From: Burkholderia ambifaria
GTDB taxonomy: Bacteria > Pseudomonadota > Gammaproteobacteria > Burkholderiales > Burkholderiaceae
Direction of reading: 5' to 3'
Length of the DNA stretch: 64,000 bases
NCBI RefSeq assembly: GCF_001443045.1
Contig: NZ_LKPJ01000027.1
Coordinates: 38,400 to 102,399 of the forward strand
This document shows positions 1 through 7,138 of the stretch, piece after piece. The translations under genes and the position numbers were made by a program. Position 1 is the first letter of the stretch. Every line of letters starts with the position of its first letter. Below the pieces are notes generated by a model that was not told the DNA's origin, did not search any database, and saw only the letters and a list, made by a program, of their open reading frames with translations.

Positions 1-842
1 TGTTTCAAACTTGAGAATGCACGTCGCATATTCCGGTCGATGCGCGTTTTTCCGCCCGCGAAGTGCCTGCTGTGCCCGATTCGACGGCGTTTCGGTGCCG
101 CGCCGAGCACGCATCGAATCGCGCGACATTCGTTTTCGCACGCCGACGCGACGGGCATCGAGGCGCTGCCGGATGTGCGTATCGGCGGAGCCCGCCACCC
201 GTTTGATTCATCCGTGAAAATACCGACGGGATCAAGCGTCGAGCGACAACGCAAGCGAGCGACAAAAAAGCAAATTCAGTTCGGGTCAGCACGACTTTCA
301 TCCGCCCGCACATTTGTGAAAAGCCTGTGACGCTTGCGCACCGCCCTTCAATACGCCTGGTCCATCTTTACTTTTCTCATTCGACTCGCCGACAGCCGAT
401 GCCGGCGACCGTCGCGTTTCAATGCGCAAATCCCGCTGGCTTCACGCCGGATCGGACGACGCGCGATACGCGGAGGAAACATTTCCGAATGGGGACATCG
501 ACCGCAATTCTCATCGCTGAAACATGCTCGTGCAACGCTGGATTTACCACTGGAAATCCGCCGTAATACGATTTTTTTGCGCATTTCGACAGGCCGCTTC
601 GTACCGGGCCGGAAAATGCCGCATCCGTGCGCCAGATCGCAGGATTCATGCGTGAAACCGAAGCGCATGTGCAGCGCGGCTGCGCGGTATGCGGCCCGGA
701 TGCAGCATGCAATTGGCGTCCCTGGCATGCCGATTGCTCGAGATTCGATTTCGATGTGCGCCAGTGCGACCCGCGTGCGGGACCACGAATCGCCGCGTCG
801 TTCCGGAAAAAGATCGCCATCGCAACATGGCCGACACCGCAG
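1..842. other. Intergenic/unassigned stretch at window edge
   Basis: No reading frame here has a credible ribosome site, family resemblance or codon pattern like its neighbours. The open frames overlap each other on both strands and are rich in Arg and Ser, which is typical of GC-rich shadow frames. The stretch lies downstream of the AraC-type gene that ends at 843 on the minus strand. It may hold the control region of a gene left of the window, but I see no clear promoter or terminator. Confidence 0.4.
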
Positions 843-1769
843 TTACGTGCCGAGCAGTTCCTTCTTGCGCAGGTGCACGACGTCGCGCATCGGCGGCGCA
901 CCGAACAGCCGGCTGTATTCGCGGCTGAACTGCGACGCGCTTTCGTAGCCAACGGTCGCGGCCACCGAACCGACGTCGCCGCCCTGCCGCAGCAGCAACC
1001 GCCGCGCCTCGTGCAGCCGCAACTGCTTCTGGTACTGCAGCGGGCTCAGCGTGGTCACGTGCTTGAAGTGATGGTGTAGCGACGACACGCTCATGTTGAC
1101 CGCCTGCGCGAGCGTGTCGACGCGCATCGGCTCCGCGTAGTGATCGCGGATCCACTCGATCGCGCGCGCGATCCGGTGCGTCTGGCTGCCCGCGACGGCC
1201 ATGTGCCGCAGCCGCGTGCCCTGCCCGCTCGTCATCAGCCGATACAGCAATTCCTTTTCGATCAGCGGTGCGACCACCGGAATGTCGGCTGGCGTATCGA
1301 GCAGCCGCAACAGCCGCAGCGCGGCATCGAGCAGCGGCGGCGTCAGCTCGGTAAGCGCGATGCCCTCGCCTTCGGGGCCCGCGTCGGGTTCCGGCAGCCG
1401 CATCTCGGCCGCGAGTTCGACGATGCGCTGCGGATCGAGCGTGAGCGACAGGCACAGATAAGGCGCGTCCGGCGACGCCTGCGTGACGCGCGAGAGAATC
1501 GGCAAGTCGATCGACGCAATCAGGCAATTCCGCGTGTCGTATTCGTAAGCCTGGCCGGCCACGATCACGCGCTTCGCGCCCTGCGCGGCGATCACGAGCG
1601 CGGCGCGCGACACGCCGCAACCGAGATCGACCGGATGCGTATGCCGGTGCAGCATCAGTGCCGGCACGGCCGTCGAGTGGGAACCGTCCGCGGGCGCGAA
1701 ACGGCCGATCAGCGACGCCAGCTCGCGCCGCCCGGATTCGCGCGACGCCGCGATATCGGTCATGTCCAT
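843..1769 (-). CDS. AraC-family transcriptional regulator (AraC_N / HTH_18 type)
   Basis: The product has 308 residues. Residues about 20-180 look like the AraC_N cupin-like sensor domain found in YqhC-type regulators (landmarks HRHTHPVDLGCGVSRAALVI and QGAKRVIVAGQAYEYDT). Residues about 200-300 hold the two helix-turn-helix motifs of the AraC family, including MSVSSLHHHFKHVT and the second-motif signature GYESASQFSREYSRLFG. It is divergent from the molybdenum hydroxylase genes that begin at 1950, with about 180 bp between, so control of that pair is the simplest inference; related regulators often respond to aldehydes. The start at 1769 places the sensor domain near the N-terminus as usual. 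Family is secure; the ligand is unknown. Confidence 0.88.
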   Translation of the reverse strand: MDMTDIAASRESGRRELASLIGRFAPADGSHSTAVPALMLHRHTHPVDLGCGVSRAALVIAAQGAKRVIVAGQAYEYDTRNCLIASIDLPILSRVTQASPDAPYLCLSLTLDPQRIVELAAEMRLPEPDAGPEGEGIALTELTPPLLDAALRLLRLLDTPADIPVVAPLIEKELLYRLMTSGQGTRLRHMAVAGSQTHRIARAIEWIRDHYAEPMRVDTLAQAVNMSVSSLHHHFKHVTTLSPLQYQKQLRLHEARRLLLRQGGDVGSVAATVGYESASQFSREYSRLFGAPPMRDVVHLRKKELLGT

Positions 1770-1949
1770 GACGGATTCCTCGCTTGATTTCCCTGAATCG
1801 CGGGAGCATAGCGAATCGCTCGCCGCCGCGCCGGGGATTTGCAGGATTGTTCAATAAATTTGCAGGATTGGGTAGCCGTAAAGACCGACCGTTCGCGCAC
1901 ACTGCCACCTGATCCGGCGCATGCCGGGTTTTCCCCACGGAGACAAAAA

Positions 1950-2411
1950 ATGCCCACCACGTTTGTCCTGAACGGCAAGAGCGTCACGCTCGACGCCGAT
2001 CCGTCGATGCCCGTCCTCTGGGCGATCCGCGAACACGCGGGGTTGACCGGCACGAAGTTCGGCTGTGGCATGGCGCAGTGCGGCGCCTGCACGGTCCATC
2101 TCGAAGGCCAGGCCGTACGCTCGTGCGTGCTGCCGCTCGCCGGCATCGCGGGCAAGCACATCACGACGATCGAAGGGCTGCAGAGCAAGCCCGCGCAGGC
2201 CGTGCAGGCCGCCTGGGTGAAGCTGCAGGTGCCGCAGTGCGGCTATTGCCAGTCCGGCCAGATCATGTCGGCCACCGCGCTGCTCGAACAGAATCCGAAG
2301 CCGACCGACGCCGACATCGATGCCGCGATGAACGGCAACATCTGCCGCTGTGCGACCTACGCCCGCATCCGCGCCGCGATCCACGACGCGGCCACGACGC
2401 TGGGAGCCTGA
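1950..2411 (+). CDS. (2Fe-2S)-binding small subunit of a xanthine-dehydrogenase-family oxidoreductase (IorA-like)
   Basis: The product has 153 residues. It would carry electrons from the molybdenum site of its partner through two [2Fe-2S] clusters. Cysteines near 39, 44, 47 and 59 fit the plant-ferredoxin cluster (FGCGMAQCGACTVH), and those near 97, 100, 132 and 134 fit the second, all-alpha cluster (QCGYCQSGQ and NICRCATY). The length is normal for small subunits of isoquinoline 1-oxidoreductase and aldehyde oxidase type enzymes. The start at 1950 has an upstream GGAG; a longer frame from 1839 adds a tail with no family match. Only 2 bp separate it from the large subunit gene, so the two are cotranscribed. 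The physiological electron acceptor and substrate cannot be read from sequence. Confidence 0.93.
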   Translation: MPTTFVLNGKSVTLDADPSMPVLWAIREHAGLTGTKFGCGMAQCGACTVHLEGQAVRSCVLPLAGIAGKHITTIEGLQSKPAQAVQAAWVKLQVPQCGYCQSGQIMSATALLEQNPKPTDADIDAAMNGNICRCATYARIRAAIHDAATTLGA

Positions 2412-2413
2412 CC

Positions 2414-4624
2414 ATGACGATCGAACTCGACAATCCCGGTTCGGTGCGACCGTCGCGCCGCACGTTCCTGAAGGCCGCGGGCGCCGCGGCCGCCGTCAGC
2501 CTGACGATCGGCTTCGAATGGGCCGGCCTCGGCCGCCGCGCGCTCGCCGCGACGGCACCTGCCGCCGATTTCGCGCCGAACGCGTTCCTGCGCATCACGC
2601 CCGACGGCGCGGTCACGGTCATCGCGAAGCACGTCGAGATGGGCCAGGGCGCATACACGGGCATCGCGACGATCGTCGCCGAGGAGCTCGACGCGGACTG
2701 GTCGAGCGTGCGCGTCGAAAGCGCGCCGGCCGATGCGAAGCGCTATGCGAACCTCGCGTTCGGCACGATGCAGGGCACGGGCGGCAGCTCGGCCATGTCG
2801 AACTCGTGGCAGCAGCTGCGCGAAGCGGGCGGCAAGGCGCGCGCGATGCTCGTGTCGGCCGCGGCGGCCCGCTGGAAGGTGCCGGCCGGCGAGCTGACCA
2901 CCGCGAACGGCGTCGTCACGCATGCGAAGAGCGGCAAGACGGCCGCCTACGGCACGCTGGTTGCCGACGCATCGAAACTGCCGGTGCCCGACAAGGTCAC
3001 GCTGAAGCAGCCGGCCGATTTCAAGCTGATCGGCCATCGCATTCCGCGCGTCGACGCGTCGGCCAAGTCGAACGGCACCGCGCATTTCACGCTCGACACC
3101 ACGTTCCCCGGCATGCGCGTCGCGCTGTTGCAGCGCCCGCCGCGCTTCGGCGCGACGGTCAAGTCGTTCGACGCGACGGCCGCGAAGGCCGTGCCGGGCG
3201 TCGTGGCGGTCGTGCAGGTGCCGCACGGCGTCGCGGTCGTCGCGACCGGCTTCTGGGCCGCGAAACAGGGCCGCGACGCGCTGAAGATCGACTGGGACGA
3301 AGCGAACGCCGAAAAGCGCGGCTCGGACGAGATCATGCGCGAATACCGGCAGCTCGCCGCCAAGCCCGGCGCGTCGGCGCGCAAGGACGGCGATGCCGAC
3401 GCGGCGATCGCGGGCGCCGCGCGCAAGGTCAGCGCGACCTACGAATTCCCGTATCTCGCACATGCGCCGATGGAGCCGCTCGACGCGGTCGTCAAGCTGA
3501 CGGGCAACAGCTGCGAGATCTGGGCCGGCGACCAGTTCCAGACGGTCGACCAGGGCAACGCGGCCAAGGTTGCGGGCCTGAAGCCCGAGCAGGTGCAGAT
3601 CCACACGCTGTACGCGGGCGGCAGCTTCGGCCGGCGCGCGAACGCGTGGTCGGACTACGTGGTCGAGGCCGTGTCGATCGCGAAGGCGCTCGGCGCGGAC
3701 GGCAAGCCGGTCAAGCTGCAGTGGACGCGCGAGGACGACATCCAGGGCGGCTTCTATCGCCCGATGTACTTCCACAAGCTCGACGCGGGGCTGACCGCGG
3801 ACGGCCGGCTGGTCGGCTGGCGTCATCGGATCGTCGGCCAGTCGATCCTCGCCGGCACGCCGTTCGAGCCGTTCATGGTGAAGAACGGGATCGACGCGAC
3901 GTCGGTCGAGGGCGCGGCGAACCTGCCGTACGCGGTGCCGAACGTGTCGGTCGAACTCACGACCACCAAGGTCGGCCTGCCCGTGCTGTGGTGGCGCGTG
4001 GTCGGCAGCTCGCACACCGCGTATGCGGTCGAGGCATTCATCGACGAAGCCGCGCATGCGGCCGGCAAGGATCCGTACCAGTTCCGCCGCGACCTGCTCG
4101 CGAAGGAGCCGCGGATGCGCGCGGTGCTCGAGCTGGCCGCGCAGAAGGCCGGCTGGGATCCGGCAAAGCCGCTGCCGAAGGGCCGCGGGCGCGGGATCGC
4201 GGTAGCCGAGGCGTTCAAGAGCTATGTCGCGCAGGTGGCCGAGGTGTCGGTCGACGCGGACGGCAAGGTGAAGGTCGAGCGTGTGGTGTGCGCGGTCGAC
4301 TGCGGGATCGCGATCAACCCCGACATCGTCGCCGCGCAGATGGAAGGCGGCATCGGCTTCGGGCTCGGCGCGGTGCTGCACAGCGCGATCACGCTGAAGG
4401 ACGGCCAGGTCGAGCAGCGCAACTTCGACGGCTACCACGTGCTGCGGATGGCGGAGATGCCGAAGGTCGAGGTGCATATCGTGCCGTCGGCGGAGGCGCC
4501 GACCGGCGTCGGCGAGCCGGGTGTCGCGCCGATCGGGCCGGCGGTCGCCAACGCGATCTTCGCGGCGACCGGCAAGCGGCATTACGTGCTGCCGTTCGAT
4601 TCGGGCGATCACGCGAAGGCTTGA
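2414..4624 (+). CDS. Molybdopterin-binding large subunit of xanthine-dehydrogenase-family oxidoreductase (IorB-like)
   Basis: The product has 736 residues and should bind the molybdopterin cytosine dinucleotide cofactor and oxidise an aldehyde or N-heterocycle. The N-terminus carries a twin-arginine signal (SRRTFLKAAGAAAA), so the folded complex is probably exported to the periplasm. Typical family landmarks are the GQGAYTGIATIVAEE region, the PMEPLDAV loop, GGSFGRRANAW, and the C-terminal GVGEPGVAPIGPA segment containing the catalytic-glutamate motif GVGEP. No separate FAD subunit is nearby, as is usual for the IorAB-like branch, where cytochromes take the electrons. The gene starts 2 bp after its small-subunit partner and ends just before a strong terminator. 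Isoquinoline oxidation is only a family label here; aldehyde oxidation is equally possible. Confidence 0.92.
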   Translation: MTIELDNPGSVRPSRRTFLKAAGAAAAVSLTIGFEWAGLGRRALAATAPAADFAPNAFLRITPDGAVTVIAKHVEMGQGAYTGIATIVAEELDADWSSVRVESAPADAKRYANLAFGTMQGTGGSSAMSNSWQQLREAGGKARAMLVSAAAARWKVPAGELTTANGVVTHAKSGKTAAYGTLVADASKLPVPDKVTLKQPADFKLIGHRIPRVDASAKSNGTAHFTLDTTFPGMRVALLQRPPRFGATVKSFDATAAKAVPGVVAVVQVPHGVAVVATGFWAAKQGRDALKIDWDEANAEKRGSDEIMREYRQLAAKPGASARKDGDADAAIAGAARKVSATYEFPYLAHAPMEPLDAVVKLTGNSCEIWAGDQFQTVDQGNAAKVAGLKPEQVQIHTLYAGGSFGRRANAWSDYVVEAVSIAKALGADGKPVKLQWTREDDIQGGFYRPMYFHKLDAGLTADGRLVGWRHRIVGQSILAGTPFEPFMVKNGIDATSVEGAANLPYAVPNVSVELTTTKVGLPVLWWRVVGSSHTAYAVEAFIDEAAHAAGKDPYQFRRDLLAKEPRMRAVLELAAQKAGWDPAKPLPKGRGRGIAVAEAFKSYVAQVAEVSVDADGKVKVERVVCAVDCGIAINPDIVAAQMEGGIGFGLGAVLHSAITLKDGQVEQRNFDGYHVLRMAEMPKVEVHIVPSAEAPTGVGEPGVAPIGPAVANAIFAATGKRHYVLPFDSGDHAKA

Positions 4625-4648
4625 CGGGCGGAAAGGCGGAACGCCGGG

Positions 4649-4687
4649 CCGGCCGCGTAACGGGAACGTTGCGCGGCCGGTTTTTTT
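4649..4687 (+). terminator. Intrinsic terminator of the molybdenum hydroxylase operon
   Basis: CCGGCCGCG pairs with CGCGGCCGG, an inner AACG pairs with CGTT across a GGAA tetraloop, and the hairpin runs straight into seven T residues. It lies 25 bp after the stop codon of the large subunit gene. Confidence 0.93.
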
Positions 4688-4738
4688 GTATCGCGCGACC
4701 ATCCGCCGCCCGGAATGCGATGCGACAGCCCGGATCGC

Positions 4739-5941
4739 TTACTCCTGTTCGACTTCCGGCCACAACCTAGGGAAAAGAAATCGAAGTGCCGCAAGCGGCA
4801 GCCCGAAGGAAAGCTCGCCGCGGTGAGAAGGAGAAGTCAGAAGCCCGAAATCGAGCAGCGATCGAACGATGCGGCGCGCCAGCACGTCGCTTACACCAAG
4901 CATCTGCGTGAATTCCGCGCGCGTGACGGCACGACGCAGCGCCACGAATTCCATGGCCAACGCTGCGGTTTCCGCCTTGATGACCGATTTTTCCGAGCGG
5001 ATGCTCCAAGGATTGAATTCCAGGTAACGTAACAGGTCCAGCATACGCGCCGTCACGCCGTCGAACGCTGTCATATGGACCATGAATCCGACCTGATCCG
5101 CACAGCAGTCCAGAAAGAACCGGGCGAACTTGACGAGCCCTTCCTGCGACAAGTTGCCCCGTCCGTCCAGATCGTTGCGTCGAGTCTGATCGGCTTCGCT
5201 CAGCCTCGCGTAATACTGCTCATGCTCGCGCGCCAACCCGCGAAGCGGCGACCACAGCCCATGGGTGAGATCGGCGGCACGGAATCCAAGATGCGAATGC
5301 AGGCGCGCCACCCGGCCGTTACCATCCATGAACGGATGCACCCATGCCAGGCGATGATGCGAGCAAGCGATCCCGATCACTTGATATTCCTTCGGACGGA
5401 TACGCGCGTAACGTGCCGCCCAGGCCTGAAGCAACGGCTCGATCATCTCCGGCTCCGGCGCCAGATGGCGTCCGACCGTCACACGCGACCGCCGAAGCTC
5501 GCCGGGAACAATGATTTGTCCACCCTCGGCGAGTCGTTCATCCGCAGGCAAACAGGAAAAGAACCGCGCGTGGATGGCCGAGATTCGCGCGGGCTCGAAC
5601 AGCGCGGCGACCGAAAGGGCTGCCCATTCTTCCTCGAGCGCCGCTTCCGTTGCGATATGCGCGACCGCGAAGCGTTGCTTCCTGCGCTCGACGATATCGG
5701 ACGAGTAATCGCGATGAAGCGCGGCCTCGATCCTGGCCGGGGTCGTATGCTGGCCTTCGATCTTGTTCGTGTAGTACGAATTCATTGCGCGTAACTGGGG
5801 AACGAGCGCGCGGGCCAATGGCGTATCCCTCACTGCGAGCAATCGCTGCGACGCATCAACGAGTTGCCCGGCCTGGTCAAGCAGCGGATCGAGGACACGG
5901 TCCTCGGGAAACAGCGGTTCGAAGGTAGCAACTGTCGTCAT
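4739..5941 (-). CDS. Fic-family protein (probable AMPylase with N-terminal inhibitory motif)
   Basis: The product has 400 residues. The Fic core motif HPFMDGNGRVAR at about 202-213 is complete (HPFx[D/E]GNGRxxR), so nucleotide transfer, usually AMP onto a target hydroxyl, is expected. An inhibitory motif of the [S/T]xxxE[G/N] type is present near residues 58-63 (TNKIEG), ahead of the Fic core; this marks a class II enzyme whose Glu62 would block the active site. The C-terminal 100 residues resemble the winged-helix region seen in many stand-alone Fic proteins and may bind DNA. The first ATG is at 5941; an in-frame stop lies about 55 bp upstream. No antitoxin gene is adjacent. The 12-bp repeats in front of it suggest self-regulation through the winged helix; target and role are unknown. 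Confidence 0.92.
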   Translation of the reverse strand: MTTVATFEPLFPEDRVLDPLLDQAGQLVDASQRLLAVRDTPLARALVPQLRAMNSYYTNKIEGQHTTPARIEAALHRDYSSDIVERRKQRFAVAHIATEAALEEEWAALSVAALFEPARISAIHARFFSCLPADERLAEGGQIIVPGELRRSRVTVGRHLAPEPEMIEPLLQAWAARYARIRPKEYQVIGIACSHHRLAWVHPFMDGNGRVARLHSHLGFRAADLTHGLWSPLRGLAREHEQYYARLSEADQTRRNDLDGRGNLSQEGLVKFARFFLDCCADQVGFMVHMTAFDGVTARMLDLLRYLEFNPWSIRSEKSVIKAETAALAMEFVALRRAVTRAEFTQMLGVSDVLARRIVRSLLDFGLLTSPSHRGELSFGLPLAALRFLFPRLWPEVEQE

Positions 5942-5950
5942 GCTTCGCCG

Positions 5951-6078
5951 TAGGGTTCTATGTAGGGTTTGATGTAGGGTTTCAAGTCGCCAATTTTAGC
6001 AACTTATATCCATGATTTATATGAAATTTTCTCAATACCGAGTCGGGTTTTATGTAGGGTTCCATGTAGGGTTTTTTG
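5951..6078 (-). repeat. Two three-copy arrays of a 12-bp repeat in front of the Fic gene
   Basis: Units beginning TAGGGTT recur at exact 12-bp steps at 5951, 5963 and 5975, and again at 6055 and 6067, with a degenerate copy (TCGGGTT) at 6043. On the Fic strand each unit reads AACCCTA followed by CAT or a close variant. The first array starts 10 bp upstream of the Fic start codon, so a protein bound here would cover the ribosome site and probably the promoter. I infer iteron-like operators; the AT-rich DNA between the arrays (5987-6042) would hold the promoter. Confidence 0.7.
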
Positions 6079-6135
6079 CTGGAACGCGCAGCACGCGGCG
6101 CGGCGGGCCGGCGACTCGTCATCGGCTCGTCCCCA

Positions 6136-6185
6136 CGTTACGCCCCCCGTAACGCCCGTAACGTTCCCCATCGATGCTACGTAAC
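6136..6185. promoter_or_regulatory. Cluster of CGTAACG / CGTTACG repeats upstream of the winged-helix gene
   Basis: CGTTACG occurs at 6136, CGTAACG at 6148 and 6158 (10 bp apart), and TACGTAAC at 6178. OmpR/PhoB-type proteins bind direct repeats spaced by about one helical turn, and the next gene encodes such a DNA-binding domain, so these are candidate autoregulatory sites. The rest of 5942-6373 holds the Fic-side repeats and no gene that I can support. Confidence 0.4.
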
Positions 6186-6373
6186 AATCCTTCAATATTG
6201 CTCCGACCCTTCCGAAGCCGGCCACGCGCCTCGCGTTAAAAATTCTTTTAGATTCAAGGCTGGCGCGCCGCACGCCTCGCCCCCCCGTCCTTCGTTCCCC
6301 CCAGTCCGTCCCTGGCCCGGAAGTTGCGGTACATGACCTGCAAACACTCCTTTACGGACATGCGAGGGCCAAC

Positions 6374-6772
6374 ATGGATTGCAAATACCTGTACATCGAC
6401 AACATAAAAATCAACTTCGTGCGCCGCACGATCGAAATCGACAACAAAGTCGTCGACGTCACGCCGCGTGAATTCGATGTCGTCGAATTCCTGCTCGACA
6501 ACATGAACAAGATCGTGCCGCGGCAAGCGATCCAGGAAGCGGTCTGGGGCCGCGAGCTCGGCGTGTCGTCGCGCACGCTCGACACCCACATCTCGCGCAT
6601 CCGCTCGAAGCTGCAGCTCGATCACGACAAGAACCTGCGGATCATCCCGATCTATGCAGTCGGCTATCGCCTGGTGCTGTTCGGCGCGGCCATGACGCAC
6701 GTCGAGCGCCACGACGTGGCGCCGATCCTGCGCGCCGCCCCGCAACTGGCGCTAGCCGCCGACTACGTGTAA
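6374..6772 (+). CDS. Stand-alone OmpR/PhoB-type winged-helix DNA-binding protein, probable T3SS regulator
   Basis: The product has 132 residues. Residues about 5-110 match the C-terminal effector domain of OmpR/PhoB response regulators: DVTPREFDVVEFLLDN, then SRTLDTHISRIRSKL as the recognition helix region and IIPIYAVGYRLVLF as the wing. No receiver domain is present, so it cannot be controlled by phosphorylation of its own Asp. A GAGGG ribosome site precedes the start. It sits directly upstream of the sctQ operon and in the same direction, with a hairpin and the T3SS promoter between, so it is a prime candidate for the protein that binds the paired CGTAG/CTACG boxes. HrpG of Ralstonia is an OmpR-type T3SS regulator, but it is longer; the analogy is only suggestive. 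Confidence 0.85.
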   Translation: MDCKYLYIDNIKINFVRRTIEIDNKVVDVTPREFDVVEFLLDNMNKIVPRQAIQEAVWGRELGVSSRTLDTHISRIRSKLQLDHDKNLRIIPIYAVGYRLVLFGAAMTHVERHDVAPILRAAPQLALAADYV

Positions 6773-6896
6773 CGCGTAGCGACGCTCACCCGCGCGCCGC
6801 CTGCCCCTGCGCGGCGCGCCGGCAAGCCTCCCCTCGCCGCGCCGCGCATTCGACGTGCGGCGCCTCGCGGCCCGGCACGCCTGCCCGGCCGCGACA

Positions 6897-6922
6897 CGAC
6901 CGCCGCCTCCGGGCGGCGGTCG
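6897..6922 (+). terminator. Perfect 11-bp hairpin after the winged-helix regulator gene
   Basis: CGACCGCCGCC pairs with GGCGGCGGTCG across a four-base TCCG loop. Only a short CATTT follows, so it is a weak or factor-assisted terminator, or an insulator in front of the sctQ promoter. Confidence 0.55.
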
Positions 6923-6970
6923 CATTTGGGCGGGCGACGCCGCACGCGGCCACGCCGCCGCGCAACTGCC

Positions 6971-7057
6971 TTCGTAGCTCGCCGCCGCTGGCGCGTCCGC
7001 CGGATGCGCGCGACTACGGATTCCGGCGCGGCGCGCGACCGGTGCCGTCCCTACAAT
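6971..7057 (+). promoter_or_regulatory. T3SS-type paired-box promoter of sctQ
   Basis: TTCGTAG (6971-6977) is followed after 36 bp by CTACGGA (7014-7020), and after a further 31 bp by the -10 element TACAAT (7052-7057). No -35 hexamer is visible. The same geometry is found in front of the giant gene and sctV. The second box would lie near -50 to -44 and the first near -93 to -87, positions that suit an activator. The deduced start of transcription is near 7064. Confidence 0.8.
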
Positions 7058-7138
7058 CGACGCAGCAGCCGCGCGCCTTCCGCGCCGCCGGCCACAACAA
7101 CCCGTCGAACCAACGCCGAATCCGCCCTGATCCCGCCC

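Larger units (their letters stand above)
6773..7138 (+). other. Intergenic region holding a terminator-like hairpin and the sctQ promoter
   Basis: From left to right it holds GC-rich sequence after the winged-helix gene, a strong hairpin at 6897-6922, the paired-box promoter at 6971-7057, and an untranslated leader of about 75 bases. Open frames crossing this stretch are not supported, because they would begin upstream of the deduced transcription start. Confidence 0.6.

Noticed and set aside
1839..1949. N-terminal extension of the 2Fe-2S subunit
   Set aside because: The extra 37 residues have no match to the family, and a GGAG ribosome site supports the start at 1950.
2350..4770. Long alternative frames over the molybdenum hydroxylase large subunit gene
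   Set aside because: They are Arg/Gly-rich shadows; the frame at 2414-4624 has the Tat signal and all conserved motifs.
5951..6078. Resemblance of the TAGGGTT units to telomere repeats
   Set aside because: The period is 12 bp and not 7, only three units occur in a row, and the context is a bacterial promoter region.
6004..6273. Open frame of 89 codons on the minus strand before the Fic gene
   Set aside because: It runs through the 12-bp repeats and the CGTAACG repeats, which give it repeated TLH and VTG words; no ribosome site or family support.
6971..7020. PIP/hrpII box (direct TTCG repeats) upstream of sctQ
   Set aside because: The elements are inverted and about 43 bp apart, so they do not fit TTCG-N16-TTCG.
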